Source of the DNA: Burkholderia cepacia GG4
GTDB lineage: Bacteria > Pseudomonadota > Gammaproteobacteria > Burkholderiales > Burkholderiaceae
Direction: 5' to 3'
DNA length: 64,000 nt
Assembly: GCF_000292915.1 (NCBI RefSeq)
Contig: NC_018514.1
Location: 806,001 to 870,000, forward strand
Both the position numbers and the translations under genes were made by a program. The notes under the pieces are model-generated. The model did no database searches, was not told the DNA's origin, and was given only the letters and a program-made list of their open reading frames with translations. Shown here piece by piece: positions 18,902 to 27,112 of this stretch. How positions within the stretch are numbered: position 1 is the stretch's first letter; the number at the start of each line of letters is the position of its first letter.

Positions 18902-19702
18902 ATGGATGGATTGAAGACCCTGGCCGTCGGCGTCGATGCGCGCGGCATCGCGACCGTCGCGCTGCAGCGCGGCGACGTGCTCAACGCGTTCGACGAGACG
19001 ATGATCGCCGAGCTGACCGACGCGTTCACGACGCTCGGCCTGCGTGACGACGTGCGCGCGATCGTGCTGCGCTCGGACGGCCGCGCATTCTGCGCGGGCG
19101 CCGACCTGCAGTGGATGCAGCGCGCGAGCGCCAACGACGCGGCCGCCAACCTGCGCGACGCGGAGCGGTTCGCCGCGATGATGCGCGCGATCCGGCAGTG
19201 CCCGAAGCCGACGGTCGCGCGCGTGCAGGGCCACGCGTTCGGCGGCGGCGTCGGCCTGTGCGCGGCCTGCGACATCGTGATCGCGAGCGATCACGCGCGT
19301 TTTGCGGTCAGCGAGGCCCGCTTCGGGATCCTGCCGTCGGTGATCGGCCCGTATCTGGTCGAGGCGGTCGGCCAGCGCCAGGCGCGCCGGCTCGCGCTGA
19401 CCGCGACGCAGCTCGCGGCCGGCGAGGCCGTCGCGATCGGGCTGATCCACCAGGCCGTGCCGCTCGATGCGCTCGACGAAGCGCTCGACAAGACGCTCGC
19501 CGAGCTGAGCCGCAACGGCCCGCACGCGCTGATGGAGATCAAGCGCTTTTTCGATGCGATCGGCGAGTATCCGCCGTCGGACGAACGCGCGGCGTTTACC
19601 GCGCAGACGATCTCCCGCGTGCGTGCGACGCCGGAAGCGAAGGAGGGCTTCGCCGCGTTCTTCGCGAAGCGGCCGCCGGCGTGGGAGCCGGGCGCGGAAT
19701 AA
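18902..19702 (+). CDS. Enoyl-CoA hydratase/isomerase family protein (paa-linked)
   Basis: A 266-residue crotonase-fold enzyme. The acyl-CoA oxyanion-hole segments are visible as AFCAGADLQWMQR near residue 62 and GHAFGGGVGLCAACDIV near residue 110; ARFGILPSVIGPYLVEAVG carries the region where hydratases keep their second catalytic acid. It could act as PaaF/PaaG-type hydratase or isomerase in the phenylacetate route, as suggested by its place 40 bases after paaK, but the wording FCAGADLQWM is also close to methylglutaconyl-CoA hydratase (LiuC/GnyH), so a specific gene name is withheld. GAGGAA provides the ribosome site. Confidence 0.88.
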   Translation: MDGLKTLAVGVDARGIATVALQRGDVLNAFDETMIAELTDAFTTLGLRDDVRAIVLRSDGRAFCAGADLQWMQRASANDAAANLRDAERFAAMMRAIRQCPKPTVARVQGHAFGGGVGLCAACDIVIASDHARFAVSEARFGILPSVIGPYLVEAVGQRQARRLALTATQLAAGEAVAIGLIHQAVPLDALDEALDKTLAELSRNGPHALMEIKRFFDAIGEYPPSDERAAFTAQTISRVRATPEAKEGFAAFFAKRPPAWEPGAE

Positions 19703-19822
19703 GGCGGTGGCGCGGCCCGCCGGACCCGGGCCGCGATTTGCGTCTCGGGCGCGGGCGCTTGCTCTACAATGCCTGACCCCCGGCGAGCCGCCGGCCCAGC
19801 CCCGACCGTTTCTTCGCCCCCG

Positions 19823-20497
19823 ATGATCGTCAACCGCCTTATCTCCGAGATCCTGTTCGGCTTCACCGGCCTGATCGGCATCATCAACCCGATCAGCATT
19901 GCGTTCCTGTTTCTCGAACGCACCGAGGCGCTGAACGAGCACGAGCGGAACCTGCTCGCGAAGAAGGTCGCGTTCAACGCGTTCATCGTGTTGATGGTCG
20001 CGTTCTTTGTCGGCACGCCGGTACTGCATTTCTTCGGGATCTCGATGGAAGCACTGCGGATCGGCGGCGGCTTCGCGGTCGCCGTGGCCGGCTGGCAGAT
20101 GCTGAACGAGCCGGACGGGCCGGCGGGCGGCGGCGACACACCGGTCAGGCCGATCGACGCGAACGCGATCATGACCCGCGCATTTTTCCCGCTGACCGTG
20201 CCGCTGACCGTCGGCCCCGGTTCGATCGCCACCGCGATCGCGCTGAACGCGAACCGCACGCACAAGCTGTCGGAGTTCATGCTGTCGAGCATCGTGTCGA
20301 TCGCGGTGTCCGCGCTCGTCGCGGTCGTGATCTGGCTGACCTACAGCCGCGCCGCGCTGCTCGCGCGCTATCTCGGCACCGAAGGCACCAAGGTCGCGAA
20401 GCGCGTGTCGGCGTTCCTGCTGCTGTGTATCGGCGTGCAGATCATGCTGACCGGTTTCTCGGAGTTTCTGCAGCCGCTCGCCAACCAGATCAAGTAG
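19823..20497 (+). CDS. MarC family integral membrane protein
   Basis: A 224-residue inner-membrane protein with six predicted helices in two halves. The family hallmarks are GLIGIINPISIAFLFL near residue 15 and AFFPLTVPLTVGPGSIATAI near residue 118. MarC/UPF0056 proteins have no proven transport role; E. coli MarC was once linked to multiple antibiotic resistance but later work did not support this. ATG 19823 starts at the first helix; an in-frame ATG at 19769 would add a non-conserved 18-residue leader. A TACAAT -10-like box lies at 19765-19770. It is a single-gene unit. Confidence 0.9.
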   Translation: MIVNRLISEILFGFTGLIGIINPISIAFLFLERTEALNEHERNLLAKKVAFNAFIVLMVAFFVGTPVLHFFGISMEALRIGGGFAVAVAGWQMLNEPDGPAGGGDTPVRPIDANAIMTRAFFPLTVPLTVGPGSIATAIALNANRTHKLSEFMLSSIVSIAVSALVAVVIWLTYSRAALLARYLGTEGTKVAKRVSAFLLLCIGVQIMLTGFSEFLQPLANQIK

Positions 20498-20703
20498 CCG
20501 GTTCGTCCTTCCATGCATGACCCGGCGCGGCGCGACACGTCGGCGCCACCTTGCCGAGCGGCACGCGCGGCGGCGGATACGCGTTTGCGCGCTGCGGGAT
20601 ACCATGCGACGTCCGGCCGATGCACGGCGCGGCGTTCGTGCGCGGTGCGCCGAAGCGCGGCGTGCATGCGGCCGCCAACCCCACTTCAATGACGAGGCGT
20701 GCG

Positions 20704-21684
20704 ATGGAATACGTGAAATTCGGGTCGACCGGGATGGACGTGTCGAAGCTGGTGCTGGGCTGCATGACGTTCGGCGAGCCGTCGCGCGGTACGCATCCGT
20801 GGACGCTGCCAGAAGCGGAAAGCCGCCCGATCATCCAGCGCGCGATCGAGGCCGGCATCAACTTCTTCGATACCGCGAACATGTATTCGGACGGCACGTC
20901 GGAAGAGATCGTCGGCCGCGCGCTGCGCGACTTCGCGAAGCGCGACGACGTCGTGATCGCGACCAAGGTGTTCTACCGGATGCGGCCGGGGCCGAACGGC
21001 GCCGGGCTGTCGCGCAAGGCGATCATGACCGACATCGACCAGAGCCTGAAGCGGCTCGGCACCGACTACGTCGACCTGTACCAGATTCACCGCTGGGATT
21101 ACCGCACGCCGATCGAGGAGACGCTCGAGGCGCTGCACGACGTCGTGAAGGCGGGCAAGGCGCGCTACATCGGCGCGTCGTCGATGTTCGCGTGGCAGTT
21201 CGCGAAGGCGCTGTACACGTCCAAGCAGAACGGCTGGACCCGCTTCGTCAGCATGCAGAACCACCTGAACCTGCTGTATCGCGAGGAGGAGCGGGAAATG
21301 CTGCCGCTGTGCGAGGCCGAAGGCATCGCGGTGATTCCGTGGAGCCCGCTCGCGCGCGGCCGGTTGACGCGCAACTGGGACGAGTCGTCGGGCCGGCAGC
21401 AGAGCGACGAGGTCGGTCAGCGGATGTATGACGCGACGGCCGATGCCGACCGCGCGGTCGTCGAGGCCGTCGCGGCGATCGCCGCCGCGCGCAACGTGCC
21501 GCGTGCGCAGGTCGCGCTCGCGTGGGTCGCGCACAAGCGCGGCGTCACCGCACCGATCGTCGGCATCTCGAAGCCGCATCATCTGGACGATGCGCTCGGC
21601 GCACTGGCGCTGAAGCTGACGGACGACGAAATCGCGGCGCTCGAAGGCCCGTACGTGCCGCACGCGGTGGCCGGCTTCAACTGA
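20704..21684 (+). CDS. Aldo/keto reductase
   Basis: A 326-residue NADPH-dependent TIM-barrel oxidoreductase. The conserved catalytic elements are Asp in FFDTANMYSDG, Tyr in the same segment, Lys in VVIATKVFY and His in YQIHRWDYRTPIEE. The overall wording (MEYVKFGSTGMDVSKLVLGC at the N-terminus, IPWSPLARGRLTRNW near residue 215) matches the YajO/IolS-like branch. ATG 20704 has GAGG seven bases upstream; ATG 20689 would add five residues. The gene stands alone between marC and the convergent CPBP gene. The substrate is unknown; such enzymes reduce sugar aldehydes and reactive carbonyls. Confidence 0.9.
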   Translation: MEYVKFGSTGMDVSKLVLGCMTFGEPSRGTHPWTLPEAESRPIIQRAIEAGINFFDTANMYSDGTSEEIVGRALRDFAKRDDVVIATKVFYRMRPGPNGAGLSRKAIMTDIDQSLKRLGTDYVDLYQIHRWDYRTPIEETLEALHDVVKAGKARYIGASSMFAWQFAKALYTSKQNGWTRFVSMQNHLNLLYREEEREMLPLCEAEGIAVIPWSPLARGRLTRNWDESSGRQQSDEVGQRMYDATADADRAVVEAVAAIAAARNVPRAQVALAWVAHKRGVTAPIVGISKPHHLDDALGALALKLTDDEIAALEGPYVPHAVAGFN

Positions 21685-21730
21685 GCGCGCGTGATCGAAA
21701 CCGGCGGGATGCTGCCGCCGCACCCAGCGT

Positions 21731-22609
21731 TCAGCGCGCGGCGGCAAGCATCGGGTAGGTGAACAGCCCGAAGTGAATGACGTTCAACCCGGCATGCGCG
21801 AGCGCGGATGCGAGCAGCCCGCCGCGCCGCCAGGCGAGGCCGTAGCCGATACCGGCGACGGTGCCGAGCACGATCCAGGGCCAGCCGCCGGCCGCGTGCG
21901 CGGCGCCGAACAGCACCGCGCCGATCGCAAGCGCGGCCCACGGGCCCCATCCGAACCGGCCGAGCATGCGCGTCAGCCCGCCTTGCACGTAACCGCGGAA
22001 CAGCGCTTCCTCGGCGAGCGTCACGAGCAGCACGTTGTTTGCGAGCCACATCCAGCCCGACGCCGGCCATTTGGGCGCCCAGCCGACCATCCCGAACGCG
22101 AGCGCGCCGGCCAGGCACGCCGCCGCCGTCGCGACGGCCGCCACGGCGCCGGTGCGCAGTGCGCGCGCCAGCGGGATCTCCGGCGCAACCCACGGCAGCA
22201 CCCACAGCAGCCACAGGCCGACGAGCGGCTTGTCGAAATTCAGGTACATCGTGAACGGCACGGCGTCCGGCGTGAAACGCGTCGGCTCGATCACGCGCGG
22301 ATTGTGGAAGCCGGGGATCAGGTGCAGGCTCAGCGCGATCGCGAGCGCGGCAAATACGACGTGCGCGACGATGCGCACCGCGAGCGGGCGGCCGGGCGCG
22401 ACGCCCCAGGCGGCGGCCACGAGCAGCGCGAGCGGCGCGAGCACGATCGGCGGGAGCTTGCCGAACGCCAGCGCGCCGGCGTACCCGAACGCGGCGACGG
22501 CGAGGCTCAGGCCGTGCAGCGGGCGCTGCCATGCGAATGCGGCGGCCGCGAACAGGGCGAGCCAGATCGTGGCACACGGGAGAAGCGAGAGAGACATGGG
22601 GCGATGCAT
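21731..22609 (-). CDS. CPBP-family intramembrane glutamic endopeptidase
   Basis: A protein of 292 residues with about eight helices. The abortive-infection/CAAX-protease motifs are all present: EEALFRGYVQGG (EExxxR), FGAAHAAGG (FxxxH) and HAGLNVIH (HxxxN), which together build the metal-independent or zinc-like active site inside the membrane. Such proteins cleave membrane peptides, mature bacteriocin precursors, or give immunity; the bacterial substrates are mostly unknown. I chose ATG 22609 (22597 is also possible) because a TATGAT -10 box reads on the minus strand at 22636-22631, leaving the longer frame without a promoter. Confidence 0.85.
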   Translation of the reverse strand: MHRPMSLSLLPCATIWLALFAAAAFAWQRPLHGLSLAVAAFGYAGALAFGKLPPIVLAPLALLVAAAWGVAPGRPLAVRIVAHVVFAALAIALSLHLIPGFHNPRVIEPTRFTPDAVPFTMYLNFDKPLVGLWLLWVLPWVAPEIPLARALRTGAVAAVATAAACLAGALAFGMVGWAPKWPASGWMWLANNVLLVTLAEEALFRGYVQGGLTRMLGRFGWGPWAALAIGAVLFGAAHAAGGWPWIVLGTVAGIGYGLAWRRGGLLASALAHAGLNVIHFGLFTYPMLAAAR

Positions 22610-22684
22610 GGGGCGGACGAGACGCCGCGCATCATACCCCAGCGGCCGTGACACGCCGCCGGGCCGGCCGCGAACGGCCGTCGG

Positions 22685-23341
22685 TCAGCGGCCGGCGACC
22701 TCGGTGACGCCGTCGCGGGTCGGGATATCGACGCGGTTGCGCTCGCGCATGCGCCGCCGGTACCAGAAGGTCCACAGCAGCAGCGTGCCGAATACCGTAT
22801 AGCCCATGATCGGCGACACGACGAGCACGCGCTCGACGGGCCAGGTGACGACCATCCACAAGCGCAGCAGCATCTCCAGCGACATGCACGCGCCCCACAC
22901 GAAGGTCATCAGCCGGAGCATCTGGCGCAGCCCCGGCTGCTCGTCCCAGACCGTCTCGAACCGGGCGGCGCCGCCGGCCGTCTCGCGGGCCACCGTCGCG
23001 CGCGCGAGATAGAAGATCAGCGGACGATCGCGGAACAACGACAGCAGGAACACGACGCCGATCGTGCCGGACGCCAGCGATTCGCGCATCAGCAGCGTGC
23101 GCGCGCTGCCGCCGAGCGCCATGCCGGCGATCGACAGCGCGATGCCGAGCAGCACCACGGCGGCTACCGCATCGATGCGGCGCGAGCGGATGAATTCGAC
23201 GATGGACCAGACGATGGGCGGAATCGCCGACGCGTACAGCGCGCCGGTTTCGCCGAAATACGGATGCGCGACCCGGTAGGCGACCCAGGGCAGCAGCAGG
23301 TTGACGACGAGTTCGAGGATCAGGCCGGCGCGTGGTTTCAC
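22685..23341 (-). CDS. VC0807-like integral membrane protein
   Basis: A 218-residue protein with about six predicted helices, starting ILELVVNLLLPWVAYRVAHP and containing the recurrent segment SAIPPIVWSIVEFIRSRRID near residue 45 that marks the VC0807 family of unknown function. A GTG start at 23341 is chosen: a TATACT -10-like element reads just upstream on the minus strand, and the longer frame from 23455 adds an Arg/Ser-rich stretch with no protein character. It ends 76 bases upstream of the CPBP gene on the same strand but has its own apparent promoter. No function is assigned. Confidence 0.75.
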   Translation of the reverse strand: MKPRAGLILELVVNLLLPWVAYRVAHPYFGETGALYASAIPPIVWSIVEFIRSRRIDAVAAVVLLGIALSIAGMALGGSARTLLMRESLASGTIGVVFLLSLFRDRPLIFYLARATVARETAGGAARFETVWDEQPGLRQMLRLMTFVWGACMSLEMLLRLWMVVTWPVERVLVVSPIMGYTVFGTLLLWTFWYRRRMRERNRVDIPTRDGVTEVAGR

Positions 23342-23553
23342 GGGGGCAGGCGCGCGGGCGGCGCGCGGGCGGTGAGGTCGCTTCGAGTATATCGAAGTCC
23401 GACCCTGCGCGTGGCGCCCCGTCGTTCGTGCGCCGAAGCGAAGGCGGGCGGGCACGCGCCCGGCCGTGCGGCGGGCCGCGCCAAGGCCGCCTGGCGCGGC
23501 GCCTGCCCGTCACGCGTCCGTCACGCGCCGGTCATCGTCCGGCTCCGGGTTCG

Positions 23554-24651
23554 TCAAGCGGTCGCGGGCTGGACGATGATCTTCACGTTGCGGTCCTTGT
23601 GGTTGACCAGTTCCTCGAAGCCGTGCGTGACGATGTCGCCGAGCGCGATGCGCCCGGTGATCAGCGGCTGCACGTCGATCCGGCCGTCTGCGATGAAGCG
23701 GATCACGTCCGCGAATTCGCCGTTGTACGCGAGCGAGCCGATCACTTCCTTCTCGGTCGACACGATGTCGAAGAAGTTGAACGACGTCGGCTCCTCGAAG
23801 ATGCCGACCATTACCGACTTGCCGGCCTTGCGGATCACGTCGATCGCGAGCTTCGCGGTGGCCGTGTGCCCGATGCACTCGAACGACACGTCGGCGCCGT
23901 AGCCGCCCGTCAGCGCCTTGATTTCCGCGATCGCGTCGGACGACTTCGGGTCGATCACGACTGTCGCGCCGACCTCGAGCGCCTTCTGCTTGCGGGCGGC
24001 CGACATTTCCAGCGCGATCACGCGCCCGGCGCCGGCCGCCTTCGCGCACATGATCGTGCACAGCCCGATCGTGCCGGCGCCGACCACGACGACGGTCTGG
24101 CCGACGATGCTGCCGGCCTTCTTCACCGCGTGCAGCCCGACCGCGAGCGGTTCGATCAGCGCGCCGGCCTCGGTCGGGAAGTTGTCGGGCAGCCGGTACA
24201 GCAGTTCGGCCGGCACGTTCACGTATTCGGCGAACGCGCCGTTGTTCATCAGCCCGGTGAACGCGAGGTTCTCGCAGATGTTGTACAGCCCGTGCGTGCA
24301 ATACCAGCACTTGCCGCAATGCTGGCACGCGTCGGCCGTCACACGGTCGCCGACTGCGAAGCCCGCCACGCCCGCGCCGAGCGCCGCGATCTCGCCGCTG
24401 AACTCGTGGCCGAGGATGCACTGGCCCTTCAGGCCGGTCAGCGGGTGCGGCGCGTCGACGGGGATGAACACGGGCCCCGCGACGTATTCGTGCAGGTCGG
24501 AGCCGCAGATGCCGCACCAGTGCACGCGGATCTGGACCCAGCCGGCCGGCGGGTGCGCCGGAACGGGAACTTCCTCGACGCGGATGTCGTTGCGGCCGTG
24601 CCAGACGGCGGCCTTCATGCTGGGGGCGGTGTTCAGTGCCGGTGTACTCAC
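23554..24651 (-). CDS. Zinc-dependent 2,3-butanediol dehydrogenase-type alcohol dehydrogenase
   Basis: A 365-residue medium-chain dehydrogenase. The catalytic zinc region WCGICGSDLHEY and GHEFSGE, the four-Cys structural zinc loop (CQHCGKCWYCTHGLYNIC) and the Rossmann loop VVVVGAGTIGLC are intact. The insert PHPLTGLKGQCILGHE is characteristic of (R,R)-butanediol/acetoin dehydrogenases, and sorbitol or threonine dehydrogenases are the alternatives. The GTG start at 24651 follows GGAGA at ideal spacing. Transcription probably depends on sigma-54: see the promoter and tandem dyads upstream. It would oxidise butanediol to acetoin with NAD. Confidence 0.88.
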   Translation of the reverse strand: MSTPALNTAPSMKAAVWHGRNDIRVEEVPVPAHPPAGWVQIRVHWCGICGSDLHEYVAGPVFIPVDAPHPLTGLKGQCILGHEFSGEIAALGAGVAGFAVGDRVTADACQHCGKCWYCTHGLYNICENLAFTGLMNNGAFAEYVNVPAELLYRLPDNFPTEAGALIEPLAVGLHAVKKAGSIVGQTVVVVGAGTIGLCTIMCAKAAGAGRVIALEMSAARKQKALEVGATVVIDPKSSDAIAEIKALTGGYGADVSFECIGHTATAKLAIDVIRKAGKSVMVGIFEEPTSFNFFDIVSTEKEVIGSLAYNGEFADVIRFIADGRIDVQPLITGRIALGDIVTHGFEELVNHKDRNVKIIVQPATA

Positions 24652-24731
24652 GTTGCTGTCTCCGTCAGGTTGTCGTCGGGCGCGAGGCAGGGGCCGCTGC
24701 GCCCGTCGCGCGATTGCGCGATCGACCCATA

Positions 24732-24747
24732 CGCAGGAACGGGGCCA
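24732..24747 (-). promoter_or_regulatory. Sigma-54-type promoter (-24/-12)
   Basis: On the minus strand the sequence reads TGGCCCC-GTTC-CTGCG, with GG and GC exactly ten bases apart. Three positions differ from TGGCACG-N4-TTGC. It lies 81 bases upstream of the dehydrogenase GTG start and below two upstream dyads that sit at enhancer distance. Confidence 0.45.
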
Positions 24748-24871
24748 GCTCGAATGACGCGGTGCGCGGCGACGGCGCGAGGCGGGCGAGGTGCGATGCA
24801 GCACGTCGCCTTGCATTGACAGTCGGCGATGAGGCGGAAAGCGTGCGCGGAATGTGCTGCACTTGCGACAA

Positions 24872-24921
24872 GGCGTCTGGATTGAGACGCCGGGACATTC
24901 GTCTCACCGATATGAGACGAA
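24872..24921. promoter_or_regulatory. Tandem dyads, candidate enhancer-binding protein sites
   Basis: GGCGTCT-N6-AGACGCC at 24872-24891 and TTCGTCTCA-N6-TGAGACGAA at 24898-24921 are both perfect and share the core CGTCT-AGACG. Their centres are 28 bases apart and about 160-190 bases upstream of the predicted sigma-54 start, the usual place for activator sites. Confidence 0.5.
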
Positions 24922-25223
24922 ACGCGAGACGAGCGGATCGGGTGGCGGTCGCTGCCGCGTGCACATTGTGGCGATCGGTGCAACGCATCGTTGCGCACGT
25001 TTCCCCTTTACTTAAAGTTAACTTCAATTTGTATCATCTGCGGTGGTCCGATCGCGTGCAGTGCGCGGCGGCGTCACCGGAGAGGGCACATGACCGAATC
25101 GCCAGTCGCGGGTGCGCAGTTATCGGGGCGCCGCCGTGAACGTCGGGCCGGCGCTGCTGCGCGCGCCGCCGGGCCGGCGCTGAGCCCCGCGCCGTTCAAC
25201 CTGCCCGAAAACTCTCGTCAAGC

Positions 25224-25724
25224 ATGCCGGACACCATGGAAAGCCTGATCTGCGAAGAAAACCTGTCGTGCGCCGCGTCGGCCTCCGGCGCAGCGGACCC
25301 GATGCCGACGCCCGGCGCTGACGTTGCGCGGCCGATCGCGGCCATCGTTGCGCTCGGCCGCGCGCGCCAACGCGGCGTCGCGGCGATGTCGCCGTTGCGG
25401 CCGCAACTGTTCGTCACGGTGCTGGAAGCCGGCGAAGACGGCCTGCTGGTGCGTTGGGTGGAGAGCGGCCGCTGTCACTACGGCGAGCAGCGCTGGCGTT
25501 TGCGCGCGGCGCTGGCGCCCGGGCGCTGCGCGATCTCGGGACGGCCGATCGAGCCGGGCGAGCCGGTGTTCCGGCCGGTGCGGCGGCCCGTGCCGGCCAA
25601 TGCCGACGAGATGATCCGCCCGGCGTCGGTGCCAAAGGCGTTCGGCGCGGTGCGGGATGCCGTGCCGGATGAGGATCACGACGCCGGCCACGACGCGACG
25701 GAACCGGCCGGCGTTGCAGGCTGA
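25224..25724 (+). CDS. DUF3331 domain protein
   Basis: A 166-residue soluble protein. The central part (residues about 55-120: PQLFVTVLEAGEDGLLVRW, then GEQRWRLRAALAPGRCAISG) corresponds to the DUF3331 domain found mostly in Burkholderia, often near metabolic regulators. The single Cys-containing segment GRCAISGRPIEPGEPVFRP looks like a short beta-rich or degenerate zinc-ribbon motif. The N- and C-terminal tails are low complexity. ATG 25224 is used; ATG 25236 is also possible. The role is unknown. It is convergent with the acetyltransferase gene. Confidence 0.75.
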   Translation: MPDTMESLICEENLSCAASASGAADPMPTPGADVARPIAAIVALGRARQRGVAAMSPLRPQLFVTVLEAGEDGLLVRWVESGRCHYGEQRWRLRAALAPGRCAISGRPIEPGEPVFRPVRRPVPANADEMIRPASVPKAFGAVRDAVPDEDHDAGHDATEPAGVAG

Positions 25725-25748
25725 ACGCCGGCCGGCCGTGGTTCCGCG

Positions 25749-26990
25749 TTACTTGAGATCCTTCCGGTACTGGATGAACCCCGCATCGTTCGCGAGCTTG
25801 TCGTACAGCGCGCGGGCGATCGTGTTGGTTTCGTGCGTGAGCCAGTACACGCGGCTCGCGCCGGCTTCGCGGGCCCGCTCGTACACGGCCTCGATCAGCG
25901 CGCCGCCCGCGCCTTGGCCGCGTGCGTCGGCTGCCGTGAACAGGTCCTGAAGGTAGCAGTACGGCCCTTCGGTCCAGCACGAGCGGTGGTAGATCGCGTG
26001 CACGATCCCGATCAGCGCGCCCGACGCATCGAACGCGCCGAGCACGAACATCGGTTCGGCCGGATCCATCAGGCGCGCCCACGTCGTCGCGAACACGGCG
26101 TCGCTCAGCGCGGTCTCGTAGAACTTCTGATAACCCTGCCACAGCGGGCGCCACGCGGCTTCATCGGCGGCCACGAGCGGGCGGACCGTGACGCGCGTCG
26201 CGTCGTTCGCGCGGCCGGCCGCATCGCGTGCGTTCGCCTGCGCGTGGCGGATTGCAATGAGCGACTCGCGCTGCGTCCCCGTGGCGTCGAAGTTCTCCGG
26301 CGCGAGCCAGGCTTCGAACGCGGCCCGCACCGCGGGCCATTCGCCGTCGACGATTGAGAACCACGCGGTGTCGCGATTGCGGCCCTTGTAGATGATTGCC
26401 TGCCGGAACGTGCCTTCGTAGCGGAAGCCGAGCCGTGCGGCTGCCTTGCGCGACGGCAAGTTGAGGTCGTCGCACTTCCATTCGTAGCGCCGGTAGCCGA
26501 GCGTGTCGAACGCGTACTTCATCAGCAGGTACTGCGCTTCGGTCGAGATCGGCGTGCGCTTGAGCAGCGGCGAGAACGTGACGGAGCCGACCTCGATCAC
26601 GCCGTTGGCCGGATCGATGCGCATCAGCGCGAGCGTGCCGACCGCGCGGTTCGTCGCGCGGTCGATCACCGTGTAATGCAGCGGATCGGCGCTCGCCGCC
26701 GCGCCGCGCGCGTAGTCGCGGTAGCCCGACTCGTCGGCGTACGGCCCGTGGGCCAGATAGGTCCAGTCGCCGCCGTCGGGCGCCTGCGCGTAGGCGGCGT
26801 ACAGGTCGGCGGCGTGGCGGTCGGCGTCGAGCGGCTCGAGCCGGCAGTAGCGGCCCTCGAGCACGATGCGCTCGGGGCGCGGGCGCGCGGACCAGTCGGG
26901 AACGGGGTAGCCGATGGGCTGCTGGAAGGCGTTGGTGAGCGTGGACAAGGTCGATCTCGCTTCGGTTGATGGCTGGCGACATGCCGGCAT
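25749..26990 (-). CDS. Double GNAT-domain N-acetyltransferase
   Basis: A protein of 413 residues made of two acetyltransferase domains in tandem. The first (about residues 22-250) is of the RimJ/RimL type, with EVGSVTFSPLLKRTPISTEA and KAAARLGFRYEGTFRQAI. The second (about 275-413) is a general GNAT with the acetyl-CoA loop DARGQGAGGALIEAV and the C-terminal ETNTIARALYDKLA. Each domain type is normally a single protein, so this is a fusion. The start is uncertain: ATG 26990 is given, TTG 26948 would also keep both domains. It is divergent from the MocR regulator, which may control it. Acceptor substrates (peptide N-termini or small amines) are unknown. Confidence 0.82.
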   Translation of the reverse strand: MPACRQPSTEARSTLSTLTNAFQQPIGYPVPDWSARPRPERIVLEGRYCRLEPLDADRHAADLYAAYAQAPDGGDWTYLAHGPYADESGYRDYARGAAASADPLHYTVIDRATNRAVGTLALMRIDPANGVIEVGSVTFSPLLKRTPISTEAQYLLMKYAFDTLGYRRYEWKCDDLNLPSRKAAARLGFRYEGTFRQAIIYKGRNRDTAWFSIVDGEWPAVRAAFEAWLAPENFDATGTQRESLIAIRHAQANARDAAGRANDATRVTVRPLVAADEAAWRPLWQGYQKFYETALSDAVFATTWARLMDPAEPMFVLGAFDASGALIGIVHAIYHRSCWTEGPYCYLQDLFTAADARGQGAGGALIEAVYERAREAGASRVYWLTHETNTIARALYDKLANDAGFIQYRKDLK

Positions 26991-27112
26991 GCAGACGATC
27001 GTAGTCCGCGCGAGGTACCATGAGAAGCGCCAGACAATGGCAAATTTATGGTGCCACGAATCTCCGAGGAGGGTGACGCCATGGACCGAGCCTTCCACGC
27101 CGCGATATCCCG

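Larger units (their letters stand above)
24652..25223. other. Regulatory gap upstream of the butanediol-type dehydrogenase
   Basis: These 572 bases hold a minus-strand sigma-54-like promoter (24747-24732) and two dyads (24872-24921). Near the other end is an AT-rich patch with the palindrome AAGTTAACTT at 25015-25024, a likely promoter area for the DUF3331 gene. No coding sequence is evident. Confidence 0.5.
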
